This document shows positions 53,929 through 63,164 of a DNA stretch of 64,000 nt, piece after piece. The stretch is from an uncultured Lachnospira sp. (GTDB lineage: Bacteria; Bacillota; Clostridia; Lachnospirales; Lachnospiraceae), in contig CAJUKN010000004.1 in assembly GCA_910587485.1 (NCBI GenBank), forward strand, positions 62,001-126,000. Reading direction: 5' to 3'. Below the pieces are notes generated by a model. It had not been told where the DNA came from. It saw only the letters and a program-made list of their open reading frames with translations, and did not search any database. Positions within the stretch are counted from its first letter, which is position 1. Every line of letters starts with the position of its first letter. A program made the translations under genes and the position numbers.

Positions 53929-54669
53929 TTATGCTTCTACAGTCTCTTCTGCTTCCTCAAATGCCACATCAGCAGGAGCATTTTCTTCACCCTGATTTGC
54001 CTCAATGACTGCATCTGCCATCTTTGCAACGATAAGCTTAACAGCTCTTATCGCATCATCATTGCCAGGTATTACATAATCCAACTCATCTGGATCACAG
54101 TTTGTATCTGCAATACCAATCAATGTAATGCCAAGTGCATGTGCTTCCTGTACACAAATTCTTTCCTTTTTAGGGTCTACTATAAAAATAGCATCTGGAA
54201 GTCTCTTCATTTCCTTGATGCCGCCAAGATTCTTTGTCAACTTTTCAAGTTCTTTATTTAATCCAATTACTTCTTTTTTAGGAAGAACATCAAATGTGCC
54301 ATCTTCCTTCATCGCTTCGATTTCTTTAAGACGTGTGATTCTGCTTTGAATAGTCTTAAAGTTTGTCAGCATACCACCTAACCATCTCTCATTGACATAG
54401 TACATGCCACAGCGTTGTGCTTCATTTGCAATGGCATCCTGAGCCTGTTTTTTTGTTCCAACAAAAAGAATCGTACCACCATCAGCAACGATATCAGAAA
54501 CTGCATTGTAAGCTTCATCTACTTTTCCAACAGACTTCTGTAAATCAATAATATGAATACCGTTTCTTTCTGTGTAGATGTACTCAGACATCTTAGGGTT
54601 CCATCTTCTTGTCTGATGTCCAAAATGAACACCTGCTTCAAGTAATTGTTTCATTGAAATTACACTCAT
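53929..54669 (-). CDS. rpsB: Ribosomal protein uS2
   Basis: Small-subunit ribosomal protein S2. LLEAGVHFGHQTRRWNPKM and PDAIFIVDPKKERICVQEA are the family signatures. ATG 54669 (MSVISMKQLL) follows GGAGG; the longer reading upstream has no ribosome site and would cover it. The acidic C-terminal tail after residue 220 is typical. Confidence 0.97.
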   Translation of the reverse strand: MSVISMKQLLEAGVHFGHQTRRWNPKMSEYIYTERNGIHIIDLQKSVGKVDEAYNAVSDIVADGGTILFVGTKKQAQDAIANEAQRCGMYYVNERWLGGMLTNFKTIQSRITRLKEIEAMKEDGTFDVLPKKEVIGLNKELEKLTKNLGGIKEMKRLPDAIFIVDPKKERICVQEAHALGITLIGIADTNCDPDELDYVIPGNDDAIRAVKLIVAKMADAVIEANQGEENAPADVAFEEAEETVEA

Positions 54670-54697
54670 TTTAATACCTCCATGGTTATAATCTTTT

Positions 54698-54756
54698 GCA
54701 GACTTCAACTTTTATAGTCACCAAATCTTTTGGCACCAACTATAAAATCTATCTGC
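54698..54756 (-). promoter_or_regulatory. Structured rpsB leader
   Basis: A long stem with GCAGA/TCTGC at the base, TTTTATAGT/ACTATAAAA in the middle and CCAAA/TTTGG at the tip lies in the 5' untranslated region, ending 20-30 bases before the rpsB ribosome site. A feedback leader bound by S2 is a reasonable guess; no T run follows it. Confidence 0.55.
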
Positions 54757-54777
54757 ATGTTTTTTCACACGAAAATG

Positions 54778-54806
54778 ATTATAACAATACTTGCATTATA
54801 AATCAA
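54778..54806 (-). promoter_or_regulatory. Promoter of rpsB-tsf
   Basis: TTGATT, 17 bases, TATAAT on the minus strand, about 20 bases before the leader stem. Confidence 0.7.
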
Positions 54807-54849
54807 GTATTTTTTCATTTTCTTCCACTATTTCCATACGTTCATACGA

Positions 54850-55305
54850 TTATGACCTTGTAATAATTTTAGCTAAATTTTCAAACGTATCACCTTTTGT
54901 AAACGTATAAGAGCCTTCTCGAATAATTGTATCATAGCCATTTTCTTTAAGATAATCTGAAAATTCCTGCTTATCTGTTATAACACCAGCATCATACAAC
55001 AAATCCGCCACATCTGTTCCATAATAGACCCCTTGAATATCAATTGTTATTTCTGTATTATCATCTTTATTTTCTTCTTGTTGTGTCTGTTGTGTTGTTC
55101 CCTCAGTAGGCTGTTTCGTTGTTTCTTCTTGGTCTTTAGTCTTGTCCTCTTTTGTATATGCAATAACTGAACCAGTAGTCGCTTGAGGCTGTGTATTTTC
55201 CTCATCTCCTTGGGGATTACTAATATGATGTGAAACGGTCAATATCAGCGTTGTAATAATCAAACCTATCCCTAGTCCTCTTAAATAATACTTCATATTC
55301 ATCAT
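54850..55305 (-). CDS. MltG/YceG N-terminal-like membrane protein without catalytic domain
   Basis: A 151-residue protein with one membrane span (about 7-25), a Thr/Gln/Glu-rich linker to about 85, and a C-terminal segment TEITIDIQGVYYGTDVADLL ... TIIREGSYTFTKGDTFENLA that looks like the LysM-like subdomain at the start of MltG (YceG) transglycosylases ('IPxGxsxxxIAxxLxxxGVI'). The catalytic part that should follow is absent. It is the last gene of the chemotaxis operon, 11 bases after the DUF6115-like gene. Whether it touches peptidoglycan is open. Confidence 0.6.
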   Translation of the reverse strand: MMNMKYYLRGLGIGLIITTLILTVSHHISNPQGDEENTQPQATTGSVIAYTKEDKTKDQEETTKQPTEGTTQQTQQEENKDDNTEITIDIQGVYYGTDVADLLYDAGVITDKQEFSDYLKENGYDTIIREGSYTFTKGDTFENLAKIITRS

Positions 55306-55316
55306 AAAATCCTTTA

Positions 55317-56135
55317 CTATCTAAGACCTTTATAAAGGTCTACAACGAGTTTGACTTCTCCAACACCAAGTCCTAATGTCTTTGCAATATCTTTATTGGA
55401 CATTCCAGTCTCATATAAAGATAAGATTTTATCATTTTTATTTTCATTTTTATCATATGATTCATCTTTTAATTCTTTATCATCTGAAATTGATTCTATG
55501 TCATTAAAATTATCATTATCTTGTAATACTTTTGCTTTTTCAGATTCCATTACATGCGCTAACATTTCGTCCATTAACGCTTCTGTATTTTCACTATGAA
55601 TGATAGGCGACGAGTCTATTTGGTTTTGTGGTTCTAATATTGAATTATTTAAAGTATTTTCGCTTACTCTTGAATCCACAATATTATCTTTATTGAACCG
55701 ATTTTTATCTAATGAATTTTCCATTCGTATAACTTGGTCTTTTGCTATATTGACATCTTTAACTGTATTTTTCACCTCTTTTGCCTTCTCATTAAGCATA
55801 TCATAAAGAAAAACGGCTTCATTATGATTTTTGTTTATCTCTTGTATTACCGTTTCTGCATACTCATTTAATTCAAGTGTTTTTACATTGGATATTTTAT
55901 CTAATTGTGCTTCCGTTTGTTCACAAATAGCTTCAATATGTTCATCTACAATTTCATCAACTTGTGCTTTAACAAGGACATCGATTTGTGCTTTTATTCG
56001 TTCCTTGTCCTGTTCACTTAATTCATGCGACAAGGTTACCATTTCACTATGCTCTTCCTTTTTATTACCCACCATAAAACTGGCTGCAAAAAATATAATT
56101 CCTGCAACCAGAAGGCAAATTTCTATACCTGTCAT
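55317..56135 (-). CDS. DUF6115-like flagellar-operon protein
   Basis: A 272-residue protein with an N-terminal membrane span (ICLLVAGIIFFAASFMVG), a long coiled-coil region (about 30-130), a polar low-complexity part and a C-terminal helix-turn-helix-like end (YETGMSNKDIAKTLGLGVGE). The C-terminal piece resembles the DUF6115 ending found in flagellar operons of Clostridia. ATG 56135 (MTGIEICLL) follows GGAG by seven bases. Function unknown; the coiled coil points to assembly with itself or a partner. Confidence 0.65.
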   Translation of the reverse strand: MTGIEICLLVAGIIFFAASFMVGNKKEEHSEMVTLSHELSEQDKERIKAQIDVLVKAQVDEIVDEHIEAICEQTEAQLDKISNVKTLELNEYAETVIQEINKNHNEAVFLYDMLNEKAKEVKNTVKDVNIAKDQVIRMENSLDKNRFNKDNIVDSRVSENTLNNSILEPQNQIDSSPIIHSENTEALMDEMLAHVMESEKAKVLQDNDNFNDIESISDDKELKDESYDKNENKNDKILSLYETGMSNKDIAKTLGLGVGEVKLVVDLYKGLR

Positions 56136-56180
56136 TTTTAATCTCCATCCTTGTATTGTAGCTTGCTGCAAAATAAACTG

Positions 56181-56489
56181 CTACACTTTCATATCAAAAT
56201 TCATATTCTTTTTCTTTACAACGACTGAACCATCATCATTGCCAGCTTTATTTTTCTTTTTCTTTCCGTAATATTCATTATTACTCTTTTCTTTTGCATC
56301 ATATTTCTGGTCTTTATAATCAACATTATCTTTTGTATTAACTTGTTCTGACTTCACTTCAATCTCTTTTTGATTTTGATTAAATATATTTGTCTGTTCT
56401 ACTAATGGTCTTGAATTTTCACTTTGCTTTATATGAGAAACCTCATTCATCTGAGGAACCATAAGCATATCTATTGGTCTTACACTCAT
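56181..56489 (-). CDS. Small conserved flagellar-operon protein
   Basis: A 102-residue hydrophilic protein beginning MSVRPIDMLMVPQMNEVSHI, a pattern (RPID...P...EVS) I have seen in short proteins placed after fapA in clostridial flagellar operons. The remainder is charged and probably disordered, ending in a lysine-rich KKKKNKAGNDDG stretch. No catalytic motif. Function unknown. Confidence 0.6.
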   Translation of the reverse strand: MSVRPIDMLMVPQMNEVSHIKQSENSRPLVEQTNIFNQNQKEIEVKSEQVNTKDNVDYKDQKYDAKEKSNNEYYGKKKKNKAGNDDGSVVVKKKNMNFDMKV

Positions 56490-56569
56490 TACAACACAAC
56501 CTTTCTAGTGAACTTTGCTATCATTTTGCCTGCAATTTATAAAGTCTAAAAACACACAACATTATTTTG

Positions 56570-58180
56570 TTATAAAAGATAACTCTTTATCTCTCCTTTT
56601 TCTTTGATAAACTGACAATGTCCAATTCTATCTTTAACAAAATAGATTTGTTCACCAAATACTAACCTACAGCCAAGATAGGCGTTGCCAGATACTTTTA
56701 TCCTTGCATTGCCATCTTCTCGAAGTTGTGCTTTTAATTGCTCCAACTCATTTCTTTGTTCTGTCAATTGTTTTTCTATCATAATCACCTTGCGCATTGT
56801 ATTCTGTTGTAATTCCTTCTTATCAGGAGGTAATTCTCCCTCACTCATATGTCTTTTGCGCAATACATCAAGCACTTGATTAAATTTTGCCTTTGACTCT
56901 GTTAATTCCTGCAAACTACTTTTTATATCATCAATACGCTTTTTGGTTGAAGGGTCAACACCAACGCCTAGTACGGTCGTTGTTCCCATCTCATTCCCCA
57001 ATGTCTTTGCTTGAATTAAGACAATAGAACGTACTTCACCACCAACAATAAGCCCTTTTTTTCCAGTGGCAACAATTGGTCCTTTAACATTTACTTTACT
57101 ATGTAAAATGGAACCTGCTTCCAGCTTGCCACCAATTTCAACATGCTTTGCACTCTCAATAAATTTAGTAACAACATCTCCACCTGCTTTAATAATGGCT
57201 CTTGTCATACCTTGAACGCCTCTATTAAATGTAATATTGCCGCCTGCTTCAATTGTGGCACTCTCAACAATACCATTAATTGAAATATCACCCGATGCTT
57301 TCACTGTGAATCCAGCTAAAACATTTCCTTTAATATAAACATCACCATTATAATTAATATCACCTGTAGACATATCTACATCAACAAGCTCTAGCACATT
57401 GGACATAAATATTTTGTCACCTTCTAATATGACATGCCCATCGGTTTCTGCAAGCAGCCTAAGCCCATCTCCAGATATTCGCATATTCTTTCCTGTTCTA
57501 AGCTTTGCAATCCTTACTTTTTTAGGAAGTACAACTCTGCCAAATAAATCGGCACCCGGTTCCCCTTTATCTTCAGGATGCAATACTGCAAGCACATCAC
57601 CTTTTTTTACATGATTGACATTTTCCAATGTATGGAAATCAACTGTGCCATCTTCATTGACTTTTGGTACAGGCTTTAACTGTGTATTAAATTTATATTC
57701 AATAAACCCATCTTTTCCTTGTCGAACAGTTGTTCCTTCTGCAACAATCATTGGTTCAAAATAATTTTTATTTTTTACAAATTGTTCAATTACCTCAAGC
57801 TTTATACCATTTTTTACACCAATATGCTCTAGGTCACTAACAATCTCCTCTACAGAAAGTTCCTGCGTCCCGATAAACGGTGGATAAAATTCTGCCTCAA
57901 CAAGCATACAATCACTACTCATTGTATAATCACCAAATTCTTGACTAGCAAAATGTTTATCATCACAAACTTTAACGGTCACTACTTTCGTGGCACCTTT
58001 TTTAAAGGCCTCATTCATCTCTACTGCATCATAATTCAAAATCTTTTTTTTGTTAAGATAATAAACTGCTTTCTCAACATCTACAGCTTGTTCCTTATCT
58101 TTTGGAGGATAGACCGTCACATATAAACCGTCTGGTCTTACTTCAAATTGAAAATACCCCTTTTTACAATTATTAACCAT
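56570..58180 (-). CDS. FapA family protein (DUF342)
   Basis: A 536-residue FapA/DUF342 protein, a right-handed beta-helix type protein often in flagellar operons. VRQGKDGFIEYKFNTQLKPV opens the N-terminal domain, VLAVLHPEDKGEPGADLFGR and GDINYNGDVYIKGNVLAGFT the central part, and a coiled coil (about 430-495) lies near the C-terminus. It is between fliA (40-base gap) and the small flagellar protein. The family's cell role is still poorly defined. Confidence 0.85.
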   Translation of the reverse strand: MVNNCKKGYFQFEVRPDGLYVTVYPPKDKEQAVDVEKAVYYLNKKKILNYDAVEMNEAFKKGATKVVTVKVCDDKHFASQEFGDYTMSSDCMLVEAEFYPPFIGTQELSVEEIVSDLEHIGVKNGIKLEVIEQFVKNKNYFEPMIVAEGTTVRQGKDGFIEYKFNTQLKPVPKVNEDGTVDFHTLENVNHVKKGDVLAVLHPEDKGEPGADLFGRVVLPKKVRIAKLRTGKNMRISGDGLRLLAETDGHVILEGDKIFMSNVLELVDVDMSTGDINYNGDVYIKGNVLAGFTVKASGDISINGIVESATIEAGGNITFNRGVQGMTRAIIKAGGDVVTKFIESAKHVEIGGKLEAGSILHSKVNVKGPIVATGKKGLIVGGEVRSIVLIQAKTLGNEMGTTTVLGVGVDPSTKKRIDDIKSSLQELTESKAKFNQVLDVLRKRHMSEGELPPDKKELQQNTMRKVIMIEKQLTEQRNELEQLKAQLREDGNARIKVSGNAYLGCRLVFGEQIYFVKDRIGHCQFIKEKGEIKSYLL

Positions 58181-58220
58181 AATTTAATCCCCCATTCTTG
58201 CATTTTTTTATCAAAGCAAA

Positions 58221-58988
58221 TTATGCTAGTATCCCCATATAATCTCCTAACTTTTTCCTCATCTTATTAAGAGCTTTTGTATGCAGCTGCGAAATTCTTG
58301 ATTCGGAAACTTCCATAACAATACTAATTTCTTTTAGAGTCATCTCCTCATAATAATAGAGAACAATGACTTCACGTTCTTTTTCTGTCAATAAATCAAT
58401 TGCTTCTACTAATATTTTTTTCAATTCCTGCTTTTCAACGGCTTCTTCTGGACATTCAAATCGTGCATTTCCAACAGCTTCCATCTTGCTGTTTTCCGTT
58501 CCTTCTTTGGTATACTCATCCAAAGAAATAAGATTGGTCATTTTTGTCTGTCCCTGCCAATTATTAAATTCTTCTAAAGATATACCTAATTCAGCGGCTA
58601 ACTCTTCATCGGTTGCTGCACGCCCTGTCTCTGATTCAATTTTTGACATGGCAGTAGTAATCTTTCTTTGCTTTTGACGTAATGACCTTGGAATCCAATC
58701 CATCTTTCTAATTTGGTCTAAAATGGCACCTCGAATCCTTAAACTTGCATAGGTTTCAAATTTAACATTCTTACCATAATCAAATTTATCTATCGCATCA
58801 ATTAAGCCAAACACTCCATATCCTACAAGGTCATCATATTCAACATTATATCCAAGATACATGCTCATTCTTCCGGCAACTAGTTTGACTAATTGTGCAT
58901 ACTCTAAGATAAGCTGATCACGTAAATCAGCATTATGTGTTTTTGAATAATTCTGCCATAGCTTATCTTTACTTGCTTCATCCATCAT
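58221..58988 (-). CDS. fliA: Flagellar sigma factor sigma-28 (FliA/SigD)
   Basis: Directs late flagellar and chemotaxis gene transcription. Region 2 shows YDDLVGYGVFGLIDAIDKFD and FETYASLRIRGAILDQIRKM; region 3 DWIPRSLRQKQRKI; region 4 LTEKEREVIVLYYYEEMTLK and VSESRISQLHTKAL. 255 residues is normal. ATG 58988 follows GAGGG; the GTG start upstream would cover that site. Its anti-sigma FlgM is not in the window. Confidence 0.95.
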   Translation of the reverse strand: MMDEASKDKLWQNYSKTHNADLRDQLILEYAQLVKLVAGRMSMYLGYNVEYDDLVGYGVFGLIDAIDKFDYGKNVKFETYASLRIRGAILDQIRKMDWIPRSLRQKQRKITTAMSKIESETGRAATDEELAAELGISLEEFNNWQGQTKMTNLISLDEYTKEGTENSKMEAVGNARFECPEEAVEKQELKKILVEAIDLLTEKEREVIVLYYYEEMTLKEISIVMEVSESRISQLHTKALNKMRKKLGDYMGILA

Positions 58989-59011
58989 AGTTGCCCTCAC
59001 TGTTTACTTTT

Positions 59012-59305
59012 TTATTGCATATCATCTTCCATCGTGTTGCCTACTTGAGTTTCACCTTCTCTTGTATCACTTGTTTCTATATCAGGATTATCACTTTCTT
59101 CTTTCTTTTCTTCCTTATCTTGAAACGCCATATTTAATACTATACGCATGATTAAGCCAAATATGCAAAACCCAATCATTACTAATACTAGTACCCACAT
59201 AAATTTTACTAAAGAATATTGATTGATAATCATAAAAACACTGGTTATAAACCCTGCCAAAAGAGTAACAATGGCAGGAACATTCCGAAATTTCTTTAAC
59301 TTCAT
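59012..59305 (-). CDS. Small two-span membrane protein in the chemotaxis operon
   Basis: A 97-residue protein with two membrane helices (about 8-28 and 33-60) and an acidic soluble C-terminus (DKEEKKEESDNPDIETSDTR). Similar short proteins are found between cheD and fliA in Clostridia, function unknown. It lies 32 bases after cheD and 23 before fliA. Confidence 0.6.
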   Translation of the reverse strand: MKLKKFRNVPAIVTLLAGFITSVFMIINQYSLVKFMWVLVLVMIGFCIFGLIMRIVLNMAFQDKEEKKEESDNPDIETSDTREGETQVGNTMEDDMQ

Positions 59306-59337
59306 TATTGAAATCCTCGTAAAAATAAATCCTTCTT

Positions 59338-59823
59338 TTAAATTGTTTTAATCGGTTTTCCTACCGCTTTTATAACATAATCTCCAGTTTCTGAATAAAA
59401 TTCAACTGTTCTTCCGTAATTTAAACCACAATCTTCAGCTAAAATTCTTATATGATGTTCTCGTAATTTCTTTTTAGCAGCCATGGCATTTCTCTCTCCA
59501 ACCTTTAAAGAATCATTATTAACATTAATTGCAAACATCTGAGCTCCACCAGCAATTTTTGCTACAAGCCTTGATTTATTACATCCTAATAATGTCATTT
59601 GTCTTATCAATTCATCAATCCCTGTATCAGCAAATTTAGCAATATTAGAATTATTTTTAATTAGTGTGCTGTCTGGGAGCATACAATGGAGCAGACCACT
59701 CACTTTAGTAACTGGATCATATAAAGCAACACCTACACAGGAACCTAAACCAAGGGTCGTCAAAGCATCTGGACATTTACACACCTTTAAATCGGCCATT
59801 CCAACCTTTATCATATTACCCAT
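59338..59823 (-). CDS. cheD: Chemoreceptor glutamine deamidase CheD
   Basis: Deamidates receptor glutamines and binds CheC, feeding back on adaptation. The active-site Cys is in LGLGSCVGVALYD, with the conserved His in GLLHCMLPDS and Thr further on. 161 residues is normal. The start could be ATG 59823 or the fourth codon. It directly follows cheC. Confidence 0.94.
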   Translation of the reverse strand: MGNMIKVGMADLKVCKCPDALTTLGLGSCVGVALYDPVTKVSGLLHCMLPDSTLIKNNSNIAKFADTGIDELIRQMTLLGCNKSRLVAKIAGGAQMFAINVNNDSLKVGERNAMAAKKKLREHHIRILAEDCGLNYGRTVEFYSETGDYVIKAVGKPIKTI

Positions 59824-59866
59824 TTTTCAATTGTCCCATCTATTCATTATTTTTTCAAGTTCAAAA

Positions 59867-60496
59867 CTACATGCCAAGTGATGACAAAATTTTGTCATAC
59901 GAATCTAACTCTGGGATAAGCAAAAAGTAACCGGTTACAAAATCCAACTCGCCAAATTGTGACTGAATCATTAAAAGCTTATCACCATATTTTCCAAATT
60001 CAGCTGCGGGAACGCTTAATAAAGCGCCAACCATATCCACTGTCAAACTTGGTACACTACTTACTGCTTTTAAACCTGTAAGCCCAGAAAGCGCAGATAA
60101 ATAAGAACCTGCAACAATATTTCCAATTTCATTTAACGCAGACATATCCATTTCTGCTAAAGTCGTTAAATCTGCATCTTCATTTGTATGTATATCTCTC
60201 ATCATAAGTGAATTGACAAGATGATGTGCTGACTTGGTGTCAAATATAAACATCATCATTCCATTTATATCACCCTCAAGTCCCAGAAGAATCCCCACAA
60301 CGGTATCTTCTTCTGACCCAACAACAGAGCCAATCTCACTAAAAGGTAATAATGCCACGTTTGGTACTGACATATCTACTTTAATATTCAGCATCGTTGA
60401 CAATGCTGTTGTCGCATTACCAGCACCAATATTTCCAATTTCTTTTAAGACATCAAATTGCATGTCATTAAGTTCTTCAAGATCTATTTTTGCCAT
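59867..60496 (-). CDS. cheC: CheY-P phosphatase CheC
   Basis: Removes phosphate from CheY-P, helped by CheD. Both active-site repeats are present: LKEIGNIGAGNATTAL and LNEIGNIVAGSYLSAL with the paired Glu and Asn. ATG 60496 (MAKIDLEEL) follows GGGGA; the longer reading adds four codons over it. 209 residues is normal for the two-site type. Confidence 0.94.
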   Translation of the reverse strand: MAKIDLEELNDMQFDVLKEIGNIGAGNATTALSTMLNIKVDMSVPNVALLPFSEIGSVVGSEEDTVVGILLGLEGDINGMMMFIFDTKSAHHLVNSLMMRDIHTNEDADLTTLAEMDMSALNEIGNIVAGSYLSALSGLTGLKAVSSVPSLTVDMVGALLSVPAAEFGKYGDKLLMIQSQFGELDFVTGYFLLIPELDSYDKILSSLGM

Positions 60497-60557
60497 ATTT
60501 ATCCCCATCCTGCCAAAACTGGCATATCAACATCTATCTAATTTATTTTATTTACAT

Positions 60558-61028
60558 TCAGCCTTCTTCAATAAGTGACACAATATCAAGCAATGAAATT
60601 AATTCTTCCTTACTCTTGCCTATGCCGCTTATATATCCAGACGCTGCCTCATCAAGCGTTGTCTTATTTGCTTTTTCAACATCTTTATTTTCTAAAGTGA
60701 CCACCTCTTTCACTTGGTCTACAATAACACCTATGGTTGCGGTATCAACCTTTAAAATAATAATTCTGGTTTTATCGGTATAATCATCATCTTCCAGTCC
60801 TAACTTTAATCGGATACTCATTACAGGTACAATTTCACCTCGAAGATTAATAACACCTTTATAATAATGCTGTGATTTAGGAACTCTTGTAATTCTTTGA
60901 TTCCTCACAATGTTATCAATATATTGTATATTAATGCCATATTGTTCATTGCCAATTTTTACAACAATATACTGCACTGCAATAGCATTATTTTCTTCAT
61001 TCTTATCTAATGCTTTTACTTCTTCCAT
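60558..61028 (-). CDS. cheW: Chemotaxis coupling protein CheW
   Basis: Links receptors to CheA. IGNEQYGINIQYIDNIVRNQ and YKGVINLRGEIVPVMSIRLK are the SH3-like domain signatures, and VIVDQVKEVVTLENKDVEK follows. 156 residues is normal. It lies 44 bases after cheA. Confidence 0.95.
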   Translation of the reverse strand: MEEVKALDKNEENNAIAVQYIVVKIGNEQYGINIQYIDNIVRNQRITRVPKSQHYYKGVINLRGEIVPVMSIRLKLGLEDDDYTDKTRIIILKVDTATIGVIVDQVKEVVTLENKDVEKANKTTLDEAASGYISGIGKSKEELISLLDIVSLIEEG

Positions 61029-61072
61029 TAATAGTCACCAAAACCTTTCTGAAATACGAATCCTTTAAGCTG

Positions 61073-63163
61073 TTAAACAAGTGTATTTGCATCAATTATC
61101 AATGCGACTGAACCATCACCAAGAATTGTAGCCCCACTAATCATTTTATTAATATTGATATACTTACCTAAAGACTTAATAACAATTTCCATCTGACCAA
61201 TCAAACTATCAACCACAAGCCCTGCCAGCTTATCTCCTTTGCTTACAATAACAACCGTTATATTTTCCTGTTCCAAAGGCTCACCAGGCACATCTAAAAG
61301 GTCTCTTAATCTTATTAATGGAATAACACTTCCTCTTAAATGAATAACCTCTTTCGCATGAACATATTTTATTTCATTGATATTAATATCTTCTATTCTC
61401 TGAATAGAACCTAATGAAATAGCAAACTTTTCATCTCCTACTTTTACCATCAATGCCTGAATAATAGCAAGAGTAAGCGGTAATCGAATAATAAATGTGC
61501 TTCCTTCTCCATATATAGTCTTAACCTCAATATCACCTCCAAGTGCTTCAATCTTTGACCTTACCACATCAAGTCCTACACCTCTTCCAGATACATCGGT
61601 AATCTTTTCAGCCGTAGAAAAACTTGGTTTAAACAACAAGTCTACAATATCTTTATCAGACATTGAAGCTGCCTGTTCTTCTGTAATTGTTCCTTTTTCA
61701 ATAGCCTTGTTGCGTACTCGCTCAACATCAATGCCATTTCCATCGTCACGAACCTCAATGGCAACATTATTGCCATCTTGATATGCATCAAGAAAGATTG
61801 AACCCACTTCTGGTTTTCCTCTTTCTTTTCTTACTTCTGCACTCTCTAATCCATGGTCAGCAGAATTTCTAAGCAAGTGCATAAGTGGGTCGCCAATTTC
61901 ATCAATAACTGTCCTATCAAGCTCTGTATCCTCACCAGACATGTAAAGTTCCATCTTCTTATTAAGCTTTTTACTTAAATCTCGAATCATTCGAGGGAAT
62001 TTACTTACAACACTCTCAATTGGCATCATACGAACTTTCATAACCGATTCATGGAGATTGGTTGTTACTCTCTCAAGATATTCTATCTGTTCGTTAAATG
62101 TCTGATTGACAGGCGCGCCTCCGTCTTCTAAAGAACTAGCAGACACCAATCCATTCTTTGCAATAATAAGCTCGCTGACAAGATTCATAAGAACATCTAA
62201 TTTTTCAATATCAACACGAACAGTATGTCCCACTGGTTTTGTTTTTCCCTGTGCCACTGGTTGTTTTGATGAAGATGCTGGTGCTGGCTTTTTATCAGCT
62301 ACAGCCACCTCTTTGCTGTCCTTATCTGCTTTTTTTTCTTCTTTGACCTCATCGTGATGCTCAGCGTGAGCATCCTCTGTAAATGGTGCTTTTATCTCTT
62401 CACCGATGGCATCTTTTATCTCTGAAACCGATTTAATAATCTTTGTAATCTCTCCAAAACTTTCAGCAGAAATCACTACAAGACTAAAATCAAAATCAAA
62501 TTTTTCATCTTCAATATCTTGAACAGATGGTTCTGATTTAATGACATCACAGTGACCTTCAAGATTTTTAAATACTAAAAAGGCTCTTGCTGCCTTTAAA
62601 ATACAATTTTCTTCAACAGTCACGCGAATTTTATATGTATGCAAATTCTTTTTAAAAGCTTCATTAACAGCATTTTTTTCAAAATCAGTTAAGACAATGC
62701 CATTGTAATCAATATCTGGTGCTGTTGGTTCTGAATCTGAACCATGTTCTGCCTTATTAGAGGATTCTTGAACCTTTCCTTCTGAGGCTATAAACGCATT
62801 AAGTGCCTTAATAATAGGCTCATTGTCATCTGTTCCTTCATCTTGATTTTGCTGTATATTAGAAACATATGTCTCCAACGCATCCAAACATTGAAATAAG
62901 ACATCTACAAGCTCTGAATTAACACTCATATTACCATTTCTCACTTCAGAGAAAACATTTTCCATATCATGTGTTAAATTCTGCATTCTCTTATAGCCCA
63001 TTGTGCCAGCCATGCCTTTTAAAGAATGGGCGGCACGAAAAATCTCATTAATTGTATCATTATTATCAGGTTCTTTTTCAAGCACCATTAACTGGTCACT
63101 AAGATTTTGCAAATGTTCATTCGACTCATCAATAAAAATCTCTAAATACTGGCTTACGTCCAT
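61073..63163 (-). CDS. cheA: Chemotaxis histidine kinase CheA
   Basis: Receives receptor signals and phosphorylates CheY and CheB. Domains in order: HPt P1 with His46 in FRAAHSLKGMAGTMGY; P2 at about 165-240; an Ala/Pro/Lys-rich linker; dimerisation domain (VRVDIEKLDVLMNLVSELII); ATPase domain (HLLRNSADHGLE, VRDDGNGIDVERV, DVSGRGVGLDVV); CheW-like P5 at the end. 696 residues is normal. It follows cheB after one base. Confidence 0.97.
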   Translation of the reverse strand: MDVSQYLEIFIDESNEHLQNLSDQLMVLEKEPDNNDTINEIFRAAHSLKGMAGTMGYKRMQNLTHDMENVFSEVRNGNMSVNSELVDVLFQCLDALETYVSNIQQNQDEGTDDNEPIIKALNAFIASEGKVQESSNKAEHGSDSEPTAPDIDYNGIVLTDFEKNAVNEAFKKNLHTYKIRVTVEENCILKAARAFLVFKNLEGHCDVIKSEPSVQDIEDEKFDFDFSLVVISAESFGEITKIIKSVSEIKDAIGEEIKAPFTEDAHAEHHDEVKEEKKADKDSKEVAVADKKPAPASSSKQPVAQGKTKPVGHTVRVDIEKLDVLMNLVSELIIAKNGLVSASSLEDGGAPVNQTFNEQIEYLERVTTNLHESVMKVRMMPIESVVSKFPRMIRDLSKKLNKKMELYMSGEDTELDRTVIDEIGDPLMHLLRNSADHGLESAEVRKERGKPEVGSIFLDAYQDGNNVAIEVRDDGNGIDVERVRNKAIEKGTITEEQAASMSDKDIVDLLFKPSFSTAEKITDVSGRGVGLDVVRSKIEALGGDIEVKTIYGEGSTFIIRLPLTLAIIQALMVKVGDEKFAISLGSIQRIEDININEIKYVHAKEVIHLRGSVIPLIRLRDLLDVPGEPLEQENITVVIVSKGDKLAGLVVDSLIGQMEIVIKSLGKYININKMISGATILGDGSVALIIDANTLV

Positions 63164-63164
63164 A

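Noticed and set aside
53570..53995. 141-codon plus-strand ORF opposite tsf/rpsB
   Set aside because: Shadow of strongly coding minus-strand genes.
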